Source: Prado023 sp963736425
Lineage (GTDB): Bacteria; Actinomycetota; Actinomycetes; S36-B12; CAIYMF01
Length of the DNA stretch: 64,000 nt
NCBI GenBank assembly: GCA_963736425.1
Contig: CAVTOX010000016.1
Coordinates: 1-64,000 of the forward strand
Direction: 5' to 3'
The notes below the pieces were generated by a model, which ran no database searches, was not told the origin of the DNA, and worked only from the letters and a program-made list of their open reading frames with translations. Below, in pieces: positions 55,422 through 64,000 of the stretch. How positions within the stretch are numbered: position 1 is the stretch's first letter; each line of letters begins with the position of its first letter. The position numbers and the translations under genes are program-made.

Positions 55422-55492
55422 ACAATCGTGTCCAGTCCAGCAACAATGACTTAGATATTGTTCAAGGATCCGATACAATCAGAGGTACAATC
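55422..55492. promoter_or_regulatory. ACAAT repeat cluster with inverted repeat and -10 element, LysR operator candidate
   Basis: Five ACAAT half sites lie within 71 bases: 55422, 55443, the reverse copy in ATTGTT at 55457-55462, 55475 and 55487. AACAAT (55442-55447) and ATTGTT (55457-55462) form a perfect inverted repeat with a nine-base spacer. The last copy, TACAAT at 55486-55491, is a good -10 element ending six bases before the GTG of the LysR gene, so transcription would start at or next to the start codon. The patch is A/T-rich against its surroundings. Confidence 0.55.
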
Positions 55493-55497
55493 GGGGG

Positions 55498-56416
55498 GTG
55501 CTGAGCACCCATCTCCTCGCCGTCCACCGGACCGTCGTCGAAGAGGGCTCCTTGACCCGGGCAGCGGCGGTCCTGGGGCGCACCGTCTCAGCGGTGAGCC
55601 AGCAGCTCTCCCAGCTGGAGGTCCAGGCAGGCTCGGTCCTGTTCGAGAAGGCGGGTCGGGGCGTGCGCCCCACAGCCGCCGGGCAGCTGCTGGCCGAGCA
55701 CGCGGGGCGGGTGCTCCATGAGGTGGAGGAGGCCGAGAACGCCCTGGCCGACCTGCGCGAGGGACGGGTGGGACGCATCCGGGTGGTCGCGTTCCCCTCA
55801 GCCGGTGAGTCGCTGCTCCCCGAGGCGATCGCCACGCTGCGCGAGGTCATGCCCGGTGTGAAGGTGCGGCCGAGCGTGGACGAGACCGGGGCCGCCCTGC
55901 GCCGCCTGCGCGCCGGTGAGGTCGAGCTGGTGGTCGTGGTCGAGCCGTTCGCGCGCGGCGCCCAGCCGGACGACGACCTGCACCGCTGGCACCTGCTCGA
56001 CGACGAGTACCGGCTGCTGCTGCCCAGCGCCCACCCCCTGGCGCGTCACCGCACCGTCGCCCTGGACGACCTGTCCGGGGCCGACTGGATCGTCACGAGG
56101 GGGCCCGATGACAACTATGTCCAGCGGACCACCGTCGCGATCTGCCGGCGCGCGGGCTTCACTCCCAGGGTGGTCGCCGAGAGCGATGAGTTCCCGGTCA
56201 CGCAGGGCTATGTGGCGGCAGGGATGGGGGTGTCGTTGGTGCCACTGCTGGCGCTCGGCGCACTGCGGCACGGGGTCGCCGTCCGCCGGTTGGGGCCGGC
56301 CCCGAGCTCCCCGGCACATCTGGCTGGCGACCCGGCCCGCGCTTCGCGAGCAGCCGACCGTGGTGCGGATGGCCGAGGCCCTGCGACTGGCGGCCGCGAA
56401 CGCCAACAAGCACTGA
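55498..56416 (+). CDS. LysR-family transcriptional regulator, frameshifted near 56310
   Basis: About 305 residues from the GTG at 55498; there is no ribosome site and the -10 element is adjacent, so the transcript is probably leaderless. The winged helix is at residues 1-60 (EEGSLTRAAAVLGRTVSAVS, QQLSQLE), followed by the two-lobed effector domain (GRIRVVAFPSAGESLLPEAI, YVAAGMGVSLVPLLALGALR). Near 56300-56320 the frame slips in a C-rich stretch: VRRLGPAP should continue into RHIWLATRPALREQPTVVRM and end at the TGA at 56414-56416, which is in another frame. The effector and targets are unknown; the divergent small peptide is a candidate. Confidence 0.82.
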
Positions 56417-56469
56417 CCGCGACTGACGTCCATGCGCGCGATCCGGGCGGATCATGGGAGGGTCAGGGC

Positions 56470-59068
56470 GTGACCCCCGACGGACCGCAGCCCGAGCCGG
56501 AGGCGGGTGCTCCCTCCGGTGGGTCGTTGATCGACCTGCTCGCGGCCCACGCCACGTCGGGGGCGGCCGGCACAGGCGGTGAGCCCAGCCCTGAGGACCT
56601 GCTTGAGGAGTTCGCCACCTGGGCGGCGGACAACGGCCTCACGCTCTACCCCGCGCAGGAGGACGCGCTGCTCGAGCTGGCCTCCGGCTCGCACGTGATC
56701 CTGTCCACGCCCACCGGGTCGGGCAAGAGCCTGGTGGCCATCGGGGCGATGTTCTTCGCGCTCGCCCAGGGCCGGCGCACCTACTACACGGCCCCCATCA
56801 AGGCGCTGGTCTCGGAGAAGTTCTTCGACCTGTGCGACCTGCTCGGGCCCGAACGGGTCGGGATGATCACCGGGGATGCGGCCGTGAACCCCGAGGCGCC
56901 CGGTCATCTGCGCCACCGCCGAGATCCTGGCCAACCTGGCCCTGCGCCAGGGGTCGGCGGTCGACGTCGGCGTGGTCTGCATGGACGAGTTCCACTACTA
57001 CGGCGACCGGGACCGCGGCTGGGCCTGGCAGGTCCCGCTCATCGAGCTGACGAGCGCCCAGTTCCTGCTGATGTCCGCGACCCTGGGCGACATGCGTCGC
57101 ATCCGTGACGACCTGACACGCCGGACCGGCCAGCCCGCCGCGATCGTCGCGGGTGGCGAGCGGCCCGTCCCCCTGACCTACTCGTACTCCCTGAAGCCCA
57201 TCCACGAGACGATCGAGGAGCTCCTGGAGGCTGATCGCGCACCGATCTACGTCGTGCACCCCACGCAGGCCCTCGCCCTGGAACGCGCCCAGGCGCTGAT
57301 GAGCCTCAACGTGTGCACCCGCGCGGAGAAGGACGCGATCGCCGACGCCATCGGGGATTTCCGGTTCACCGCCGGGTTCGGCCGCACGCTGACCCGGCTC
57401 GTGCGCCACGGGATCGGTGTGCACCACGCGGGCATGCTGCCGCGCTACCGGCGCCTCGTCGAGCAGCTGACCAGAGCCGGGCTGCTGAAGGTGGTGTGCG
57501 GCACCGACACCCTGGGCGTGGGGATCAACGTCCCGATCCGCACCGTCCTGATCACGTCGCTGTCCAAGTACGACGGGCGGCGCACGCGGCTCCTGCGGGC
57601 CCGTGAGTTCCACCAGGTCGCCGGCCGTGCTGGCCGGGCCGGGTTCGACATCGACGGCACGGTGGTCGTCCAGGCCCCGGAGCACGAGATCGAGAACCAG
57701 CGGTTGGTCGCCAAGGCCGGCGACGACCCGAAGAAGCTGCGCAGGATCGTGCGCAAGAAGCCGCCCGACGGGGCCCCCACGTGGAGCCGGGCCACGTTCG
57801 ACCGCCTGGTGGCCGCCGAGCCCGAGCCCCTGCGCTCCCGCTTCGACGTGACCCACGCGATGCTGCTCAACGTGGCCCATCGGCCGGGGGACGCAGGGGC
57901 GGCGATGACGCACCTGCTGACCGACAACGACGAGGAGCCCGCCGCGCGCGAGGCCCTGGTCGAACGTGCCGCGGCGATGCGGGAGTCGCTGCTGGCCGCC
58001 GGCGTGCTGGAGGTGCTCGACCCACCGGACGCCGACGGCCGGACCGTGCGCATCGTCGACGAGCTGCAGGTCGACTTCGCCCTGAACCAGCCGCTGTCGA
58101 CGTTCGCGCTGGCGGCGATCGAGCTGCTCGACCGGGAGTCCGAGACCTACGCCCTGGACGTGCTCTCGGTGATCGAGTCCACCCTCGAGGATCCGCGGCA
58201 GGTCCTGTTCGCCCAGCAGTTCCGGGCGCGTGGTGAGGCTGTGGCCGCCATGAAGGCCGAGGGCATCGAGTACGAGGAGCGGATGGAGCTGCTCGAGGAG
58301 GTCACCTGGCCCAAGCCGCTGGCCGACCTCCTCGAGGCCGCCTACGAGATCTACGCCGAGGGTCACCCGTGGGTCACTGAGTACCCGTTGCGGCCGAAGT
58401 CGGTGGCCCGCGAGCTGTCCGAGCTGGCCATGACGTTCGTGGAGTTCGTCGGGTACCACAAGCTCGCCGCCTCGGAGGGGCTCGTCCTGCGCTACCTGGC
58501 CGATGCCTACAAGGCGCTCCGGCGAACGGTGCCGGACGAGGCGCGCACCGAGGAGCTCGCGGACCTCACCGAGTGGCTCGGCGAGCTCGTGCGCCAGGTC
58601 GACTCCAGCCTGCTGGACGAGTGGGAGCGGCTGCTGCACCCGGAGGACGCGGACATGGCCGCGGTCGGCCGGCGCAGCGTCGACGCCGGCCCGCCGCCGG
58701 TCACGGCCAACGTGCGCGCCTTCCGGGTGCTGGTGCGCAACGCCCTGTTCCGGCGGGTCGAGCTGGCAGCCCTGCGCCGCTGGGACGATCTCGGCGAGCT
58801 GGACGCGGAGTCCGGCTGGGACGCCGACCGTTGGCGCGCCGCCATGGAGGAGTACTACGCCCAGCACGAGTACCTCGGCACCGGGCCCTCGTCACGCGGG
58901 CCGCTGCTGCTGCAGATCGAGCAGCAGCCGGGCAAGTGGATCGTCCGGCAGGTGTTCGACGACCCCGCCGGCGACCACGACTGGGGTATCAGCGCGGACA
59001 TCGACCTCGCGGCCAGCGACGCCGAGGGCACGGCGGTCGTGCGGGTGACTTCGGTGGACTGCTACTGA
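56470..59068 (+). CDS. DEAD/DEAH-box helicase with DUF3516, frameshifted near 56900
   Basis: About 865 residues when repaired, from the GTG at 56470 behind GGAGGG. Motif I is STPTGSGKSLVAIGAMF near residue 78, motif II is CMDEFHYYGD near 170 (DEFH, a DExH variant), motif III LLMSATLGDM, and motif VI FHQVAGRAGRAGFD near 380. The C-terminal 400 residues, including LRYLADAYKALRRTVPDEAR, fit DUF3516, found with actinobacterial Ski2-like helicases. At 56899-56902 GCGCCCGGTC has one extra C relative to GCGCCGGTC (APVICATAEILANLALRQG). The break is in a C run and the rest is complete. RNA is the likely substrate. Confidence 0.88.
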
Positions 59069-59633
59069 ACTGGGACTGCGTCGGTCAACCAGCACCTGTC
59101 CGAGTCCGGGCAGGTCCAGCTGCCTGATCTGCTCCACGCTCCACGGGCTGAGCAGCCAGGGGCTGTGGGTGGCCACGTCGGCCAGGGCGCCCGGGTCGAC
59201 CCAGCGGTACTCCATGACCTCGGCCGGGTCAGGGTCCAGGCCGCCCGACGAGCGTCGCCACGAACACGGGGCACACCTCGTTCTCGCGGATGCCCGACGC
59301 GTCGACGGCCTCGTAGCGGAAGTCGGGGAGGACCGGCGCGATCGCCGTGGCGCGGGCACCGAGCTCGTCGGCCAGGCGGCGCTCGATCGCGTCCTCGAAG
59401 CGCTCACCGGGCTGGGGGTGCCCGCAGCAGGCATTGGTCCAGACACCCGGCCACGTCCGCTTCGTGAGCGCGCGGCGGGTCATCAGGACCAGGCCCTCGC
59501 CGTCGACCACGTAGCAGGAGAACGCCAGGTGCAGGGGCGTCTGCTCGCTGTGGACCGTGCTGCGGTCGGCGGTGCCGCAGGGCTGGCCCTCGGCGTCGAG
59601 GAGGACGACGAGGTCCTCGGACTCGGGGTTCAT
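59062..59633 (-). CDS. idi: Isopentenyl-diphosphate delta-isomerase, frameshifted near 59242
   Basis: About 180 residues from the ATG at 59631-59633. HLAFSCYVVDGEGLVLMTRR, then WPGVWTNACCGHPQPGE near residue 68 with the catalytic Cys, and FEDAIERRLADELGARATAI (Nudix-type helix) identify a type I Idi. After VFVATLVGRP the frame slips near 59238-59246; DPDPAEVMEYRWVDPGALAD and SPWLLSPWSVEQIRQLDLPG continue in another frame. The 3' end is uncertain (TAG at 59062 in the first frame). It interconverts IPP and DMAPP, feeding the divergent carotenoid genes. The end overlaps the convergent helicase gene. Confidence 0.82.
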
Positions 59634-59736
59634 CCCCCTATCCTGCCGCGAGACCGGGAAGTCCGCCTCCGGTCGGGTGGAGCGTGCGAGCAGAGCCCGG
59701 TCGCGGGCCCCGACCATCGCACCTACAGTGACCGCC

Positions 59737-61345
59737 ATGCGGGCGGTTGTGGTGGGCAGCGGCTTCGGTGGTCTGGCCGCAGCCATCCGGCTGGCCGCGG
59801 CCGGCCACGACGTGACGGTGCTGGAGAAGCGCGACCGCATCGGCGGTCGGGCCTACCAGTACGAGCTCGAGGGCTTCCGCTTCGACGGCGGACCCACGGT
59901 GCTGACGGCGCCGTTCATGTTCGAGGAGCTGTTCGCCCTCGCCGGCGAGCGGCTGGCCGACCACGTGGAACTGGTGGCCCTCGACCCGTTCTACCGCTCG
60001 TTCGACGCCGACGGCCGAGCGTTCGACTACCACGCCAGCGAGTCGGCGATGCTGGCCGAGGTGACTGCCCGCAGCCCCTCGGACGCTGCTGGGTTCCAGC
60101 GGCTCGGGCGGCGGATCAGCGGGATCTTCGACGCGTTCTACCCCTACACCGAGCGGCCGATGATGCGGCCGCAGGTCATGCTCGCCATGCTGCCCTACCT
60201 CCTGCAGCACCGGGCCATGCTGGACGTGAACCGGCTCGTGAACAGCTGCGTCCGTGACCCGTTCCTCCGGCAGGCGCTCTCGTTCCATCCGCTGCTCATC
60301 GGCGGTGACCCGGCTCGCACCCCTGCGCTGTACGCCCTCATCGTGGAGTTCGAGCGGCGGTGGGGCGTGCACTACGCGATCGGCGGGACCGGCGCCCTCG
60401 TCGACGCCCTCGGTGAGCTGCTCGAGCGGCTCGGGGGACGGATCGTGCTGGGGGCCGACGTCGAGCGGGTGCTCGTGACCGACGGTCGAGCGGTCGGGGT
60501 GCAGCTGGCCGACTCGACGACCCACCCGGCGGACGTCGTGGTCTCCAACGCCGATCCGGGATTCACGTACGGGACCCTGCTCGGTGGCGAGCCCCGGGCT
60601 CGGCCGGCCCGGGCCCGGCATGCGGCAGGCGCGGCCGAGCATGTCCCTGCACGTGCTCTACTTCGGCGCCGACCGCACCTGGCCCGACTCGCCGCTGGCC
60701 CACCACAACATGCTGTTCGCGCGGGACCAGCGGGCGGCCACTGCGCCGGGTGTTCCCCAGCCGGATTCCCGGGCGCACGGCCCGAGCGGCTCCCGGGTGT
60801 GCCGCGCGCCGACGACATGTTCCTCTACGTCCACGTGCCCACCCGCACGGATCCCAGCGTCGCCCCGCCCGGCTGCGAGGCGCTCTACGTCCTCGTGGCC
60901 ACGCCGGCCCGGCCCGAGCCAGCAGCCGATCCGCAGCGCGGAGCAGGCGCGGGTCCGTGCGGCCGTCCTCGACGTGCTGGACCGCAAGTACCTTCCCGGG
61001 CTCAGCGAGCACATCGTCGTCGAGCACGCGATCGGCCCCGAGCACTTCCGCGACGTCCTCAACTCGCCGCAGGGTGCGGCCTTCTCGCTGCAACCGACGC
61101 TGTTCCAGTCGGGGTGGTTCCGGCCGCACAACCGATCACGGGCTGTCCGGGGGCTGTACCTGGTCGGGGCAGGGACGCATCCGGGTGCCGGGGTGCCGGC
61201 TGTCCTGGCCTCGGGGAAGATCGCCGCCGAGCTGATCGCCGCGGAGGTGGCCGAACCCGACCTGCCTCGCGAGAGGCCGGCCGACGGTGACCGGGACCGC
61301 GTACGCCGCCGGGTTCGGCGAGAGCCCCGAGGTGGCTATCGATGA
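59737..61345 (+). CDS. crtI: Phytoene desaturase family protein (CrtI-like), several frameshifts
   Basis: About 530 residues if repaired. The FAD Rossmann motif VVGSGFGGLAAAIRLAAAGH opens the protein, with RIGGRAYQYELEGFRFDGGP next, as in CrtI. The end has LYLVGAGTHPGAGVPAVLAS, the C-terminal FAD signature. Between residues about 285 and 400 the frame changes at least three times: near 60600, between about 60725 and 60800, and near 60920; each segment reads as CrtI-like (SMSLHVLYFG; PRADDMFLYVHVPTRTDPSV; QARVRAAVLDVLDRKYLPGL). The enzyme introduces double bonds into phytoene or a related carotene. The stop overlaps the oxygenase start (ATGA). Confidence 0.8.
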
Positions 61346-62723
61346 CGTTCCCGTTCGCGGCGAGCATGCCCGGCTGGCTCACCGGATCGCTGATCCGCAA
61401 CGGGCCCGGGACCTTCCAGGTGGGTCAGCGGCGCTACCGGCACTGGTTCGACGGACTGGCGATGCTGCACCGGTTCTCGTTCAGCGAGGGCCGGGTCTCC
61501 TACGCCAACCGCTTCCTCGAGACGCGTGCCTACGCGGCCGCGCGCGACGAGGGCCGCATCGCCTTCCCGGAGTTCGCCACCGACCCGTGTCGATCGCTGT
61601 TCGCGCGGGCGATGTCCGTGTTCGACCCGCAGGTGACCGACAGCGCCAAGGTGAACATCGCCCGGGTCGCCGAGCGCTACCTTGCCCTGGCCGAGACCCC
61701 CATCCAGGTCCAGTTCGACCCCGAGACGCTGCGGACGGTCGGGGTCGTCGGGTGGGACACCTCGACCTTCGGGCGGATGACCACCGTGCATCCGCACCTC
61801 GACGAGGAGCGGCACGAGGCCATCAACCTCGTCACCCGGTTCGGGGCCTCGAGCAGCTACGTGTTCCGGCGGGTCGACACGAGCGATCCCGCCCAGGTCG
61901 CCAGCACGACCCTTGCCACCCGACGGGTTCGCGAACCCGCGTACATCCACTCGTTCGGGATGTCCGCGAAGCACCTGGTGATCGCGGAGTTCCCGCTGGT
62001 GGTGAACCCGATGGCCCTGCTCCTGTGGCTCAAGCCGTACATCGAGAACTTCCGGTGGGTGCCGGAACGTGGCACCCGATTCCACGTCTTCGACCGGGGC
62101 AGCGGCGCCCACGTGCGCACGGTGACCGCACCCGCGTTCTTCGCCTTCCATCACGTGAATGCCTTCGAGTCCGACGGCGACCTCGTCGTCGACCTCGTCG
62201 GCTACGACGACGCCTCGGTGATCGAGGCGTTCTACCTGCACCGACTCGAGGAGCCCGATGTCCGGATCCCGCCCGGGACCCTGCGTCGCTACCGCATCCC
62301 GCTTGCGGGCGGTGAGGTCCTCGCCGAGGTGCTCTCCGACACGGCGATCGAGCTTCCGAGCCTGGACTACGCCCGGATGAACACGAGCCCGGAGCACCGC
62401 TACGTCTACGGGGTGGGCGTGCGGGCCGAGCGCGGCTTCTACGACCAGCTGGTCAAGGTCGACCTGGGCACACGCGACACACGACGACGTGGTACGAGCC
62501 CGGCTGCTACCCCGGCGAGGGGGTCTTCGTCGGACGGCCCGGCCGGGAGGCGGAGGACGACGGTGTCGTCCTGTCGGTCGTGCTCGACTCAGCGCGCGGC
62601 ACGTCGTTCCTGCTGGTCCTCGACGCGTCGTCCTTCACCGAGGTGGCCAGGGCGGAGCTGCCCCACCCGGTCCTGTTCGGCTACCACGGCCAGTTCTTCG
62701 ACGACCTGCCAGCCGCCACCTAG
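61342..62723 (+). CDS. Carotenoid oxygenase (RPE65/CCD family), frameshifted near 62478
   Basis: About 460 residues when repaired. GSLIRNGPGTFQVG near residue 15 is the family start. The four iron-binding histidines are in TTVHPHLDEE, YIHSFGMS, FAFHHVNAFESDG, and LFGYHGQFFDDL near the C-terminus; the last lies beyond a frameshift near 62470-62490, after which WYEPGCYPGEGVFVGRPG continues the fold to the TAG at 62721-62723. Loss of this segment would remove a ligand, so the break is probably an error. The family cleaves carotenoids to apocarotenals or retinal; the product here is not shown. Coupled to crtI by an ATGA overlap. Confidence 0.82.
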
Positions 62724-63542
62724 CCGTCGCCGCGGCGACGCCAGCGGAAGAAGCCCCACGCGAGCAGGGCGCTCAGGACCGTCCAGACCAGCAGCACCAT
62801 CGCCACCCGCGGCATCTCGAAGGACCCCACGACCTCCAGGACCTCGGCGCCCTCGGGCAGGAACACGTAGCGCATGCCCTGGGTCAGCCACTTCAGCGGG
62901 AACAGCGCCGCGAACTGCTGCATCCACTGGGGCAGCTGGTTGTAGGCGAAGAACACCCCGGAGGTGAACTGCAGGACCAGGATGATCGGGGTCACGATCG
63001 CCGAGGCGCCCTTGCCGGACTTCGGGACCGAGGAGAAGGCCAGGCCCAGCAGGGTCCAGGTGGTCAGGCCCAGGACGCTGAGCCACAGCAGCGCGCCCCA
63101 CTTGGCCGGCGTGCTCGGCATCTCGACGTCGAACAGCAGCACGCCGATGCCCATCAGCAGGATCATCTGGATCACGTAGACGATGCAGACCTGGCCGATC
63201 TTGCCGATGAAGTACGCGCTCTTGGGCATCGGGGTGCCCTCGAGGCGCTTGAGCGTGCCCTCGTCGCGCTCCTGCGGGATCCCGATCGCCAGGTTCTGGA
63301 AGCTGGTGTAGACGATGCCCGAGGCGATCATGCCGGCCACGAAGTACTGGGCGAACGTGATCCCGGTGTCGCCGAGCTCCTGGTTGCCGAACACCGACCC
63401 GAAGACGAGCATGAGGATCATCGGCAGGGCCAGCGTGAAGACGAATGCCTCACGGTCGCGGAACAGCTGCTTGAGCTCGATCCCGATGCGCGACAGGCCG
63501 ATGGACAGCGTCCCCGGGGGGCGCAGCTCGCGAGGTGCTCAC
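62720..63542 (-). CDS. ABC-2 type permease, frameshifted near 63518
   Basis: About 273 residues. The GTG at 63540-63542 overlaps the ATPase stop (GTGA) and gives VSTSRAAPP; one extra G in the run CCCCCCGGGG near 63515-63520 then shifts the frame before TLSIGLSRIGIELKQLFRDR and LALPMILMLVFGSVF. Six hydrophobic spans follow, with QERDEGTLKRLEGTPMPKSA near residue 100 as the coupling segment of ABC-2 permeases. The convergent oxygenase shares the stop region (four-base overlap). Forms an exporter with the ATPase at the window end; substrate unknown. Confidence 0.85.
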
Positions 63543-64000
63543 GGGTGCGCCTCGCTGTCACCGTCATCGACGAGGCTGAGGTACATGTCCTCCAAGGTGG
63601 GTCGGGTCACCGCGAGGTTGGGCACCTCGCCGCCGAACCGCGCTGCCAGCTCGCCGACCACCGCAGTGGGGGAGTCGGTCTCCTGCGATCGCGGCTCACC
63701 GTCCTCGGTCCAGCTCACCCGGGTGCTGCCGGTGTGCCGGCCGCCGAGCTCGTGGGGCTGGTCGAAGGCCACCAGCCGGCCGCGGTTGATGACGCCCACC
63801 ATGTCGGCCAGGGCCTCGGCCTCGTCCAGGTAGTGCGTCGTCAGCAGGATCGTGACGCCTTCGGACTTGAGGGACTCGATCAGCGCCCAGAACTCGCGGC
63901 GCGCCTCCGGGTCGAACCCCGTGGTCGGCTCGTCGAGGAAGAGCAGCTCCGGGCGGCCGATGATGCCCAGGCCCACGTCCAGGCGCCGCCGCTGGCCCCC
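63539..64000 (-). CDS. ABC transporter ATP-binding protein (5' end outside window)
   Basis: Only the C-terminal 153 residues are inside the window. They start in the signature (GQRRRLDVGLGI) and continue with Walker B LLFLDEPTTGFDPEARREFW and the H-loop LLTTHYLDEAEALADMV. The C-terminal 60 residues form the variable tail common in DrrA-like ATPases. It overlaps the permease gene by four bases, so the two make one exporter. Confidence 0.9.
   Translation of the reverse strand, partial: GGQRRRLDVGLGIIGRPELLFLDEPTTGFDPEARREFWALIESLKSEGVTILLTTHYLDEAEALADMVGVINRGRLVAFDQPHELGGRHTGSTRVSWTEDGEPRSQETDSPTAVVGELAARFGGEVPNLAVTRPTLEDMYLSLVDDGDSEAHP

Noticed and set aside
55281..55478. 65-residue minus-strand frame upstream of the LysR gene
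   Set aside because: Its frame conflicts with the better 44-47 residue peptide and the sequence is Arg/Pro-rich without any pattern.

Overview
The window is very GC-rich DNA with actinobacterial gene content: a mycothiol-dependent isomerase family protein, a DesA3-type acyl desaturase with its Rv3230c-like reductase, a DUF3516 helicase, a PucR regulator, an MmpL exporter, a class I aldolase and a 6-phosphofructokinase carrying PKTIDND. It is most likely a chromosomal segment of an actinomycete; I cannot fix the family. I see no tRNA, rRNA, CRISPR array, insertion sequence or prophage. Long open frames opposite real genes are shadows caused by base composition.

Left part (1-16 kb): a minus-strand operon of five large genes (15.4 kb, about 5100 codons) plus a methyltransferase that runs off the edge. 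The first gene encodes a DUF6603-like protein and the last a protein with a HET-C-like metal-site motif. The middle three belong to large families to which I can give no function. The genes overlap or nearly touch, show no obvious secretion signals, and have a possible DtxR/IdeR-type iron box upstream. This is the best candidate for an undescribed system.

Middle (16-38 kb): uridine phosphorylase and SixA; a frameshifted MmpL exporter; a PucR regulator divergent from a ferredoxin-reductase/fatty-acid-desaturase pair, with an inverted repeat between them; an ABC-2 exporter; a GH31 glucosidase; an MDMPI-type enzyme; ClC and MFS transporters; a membrane-anchored protein with an Ile/Pro/Ser repeat tail beside a Crp/Fnr regulator; a GalT-like protein coupled to a tyrosine phenol-lyase; and a secreted alpha-toroid protein whose leader is a cobalamin riboswitch. 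A class I aldolase diverges from that leader.

Right part (38-64 kb): ThrE-type exporter and M20 amidohydrolase; a decayed VOC gene; transglutaminase-like protein, phosphofructokinase, dienelactone hydrolase, SHOCT protein; a pentapeptide-like protein; glycogen debranching enzyme GlgX; a MoxR/VWA pair; patatin with an ABC-2 exporter; RsgA; a probable small membrane peptide divergent from a LysR regulator; a DUF3516 helicase; a carotenoid module (idi, crtI, carotenoid oxygenase); and an ABC-2 exporter cut by the window edge.

At least fifteen probable single-base indels break otherwise normal genes, nearly all right of 35 kb and mostly in short G/C runs. I read them mainly as consensus errors and annotate the genes across the breaks.
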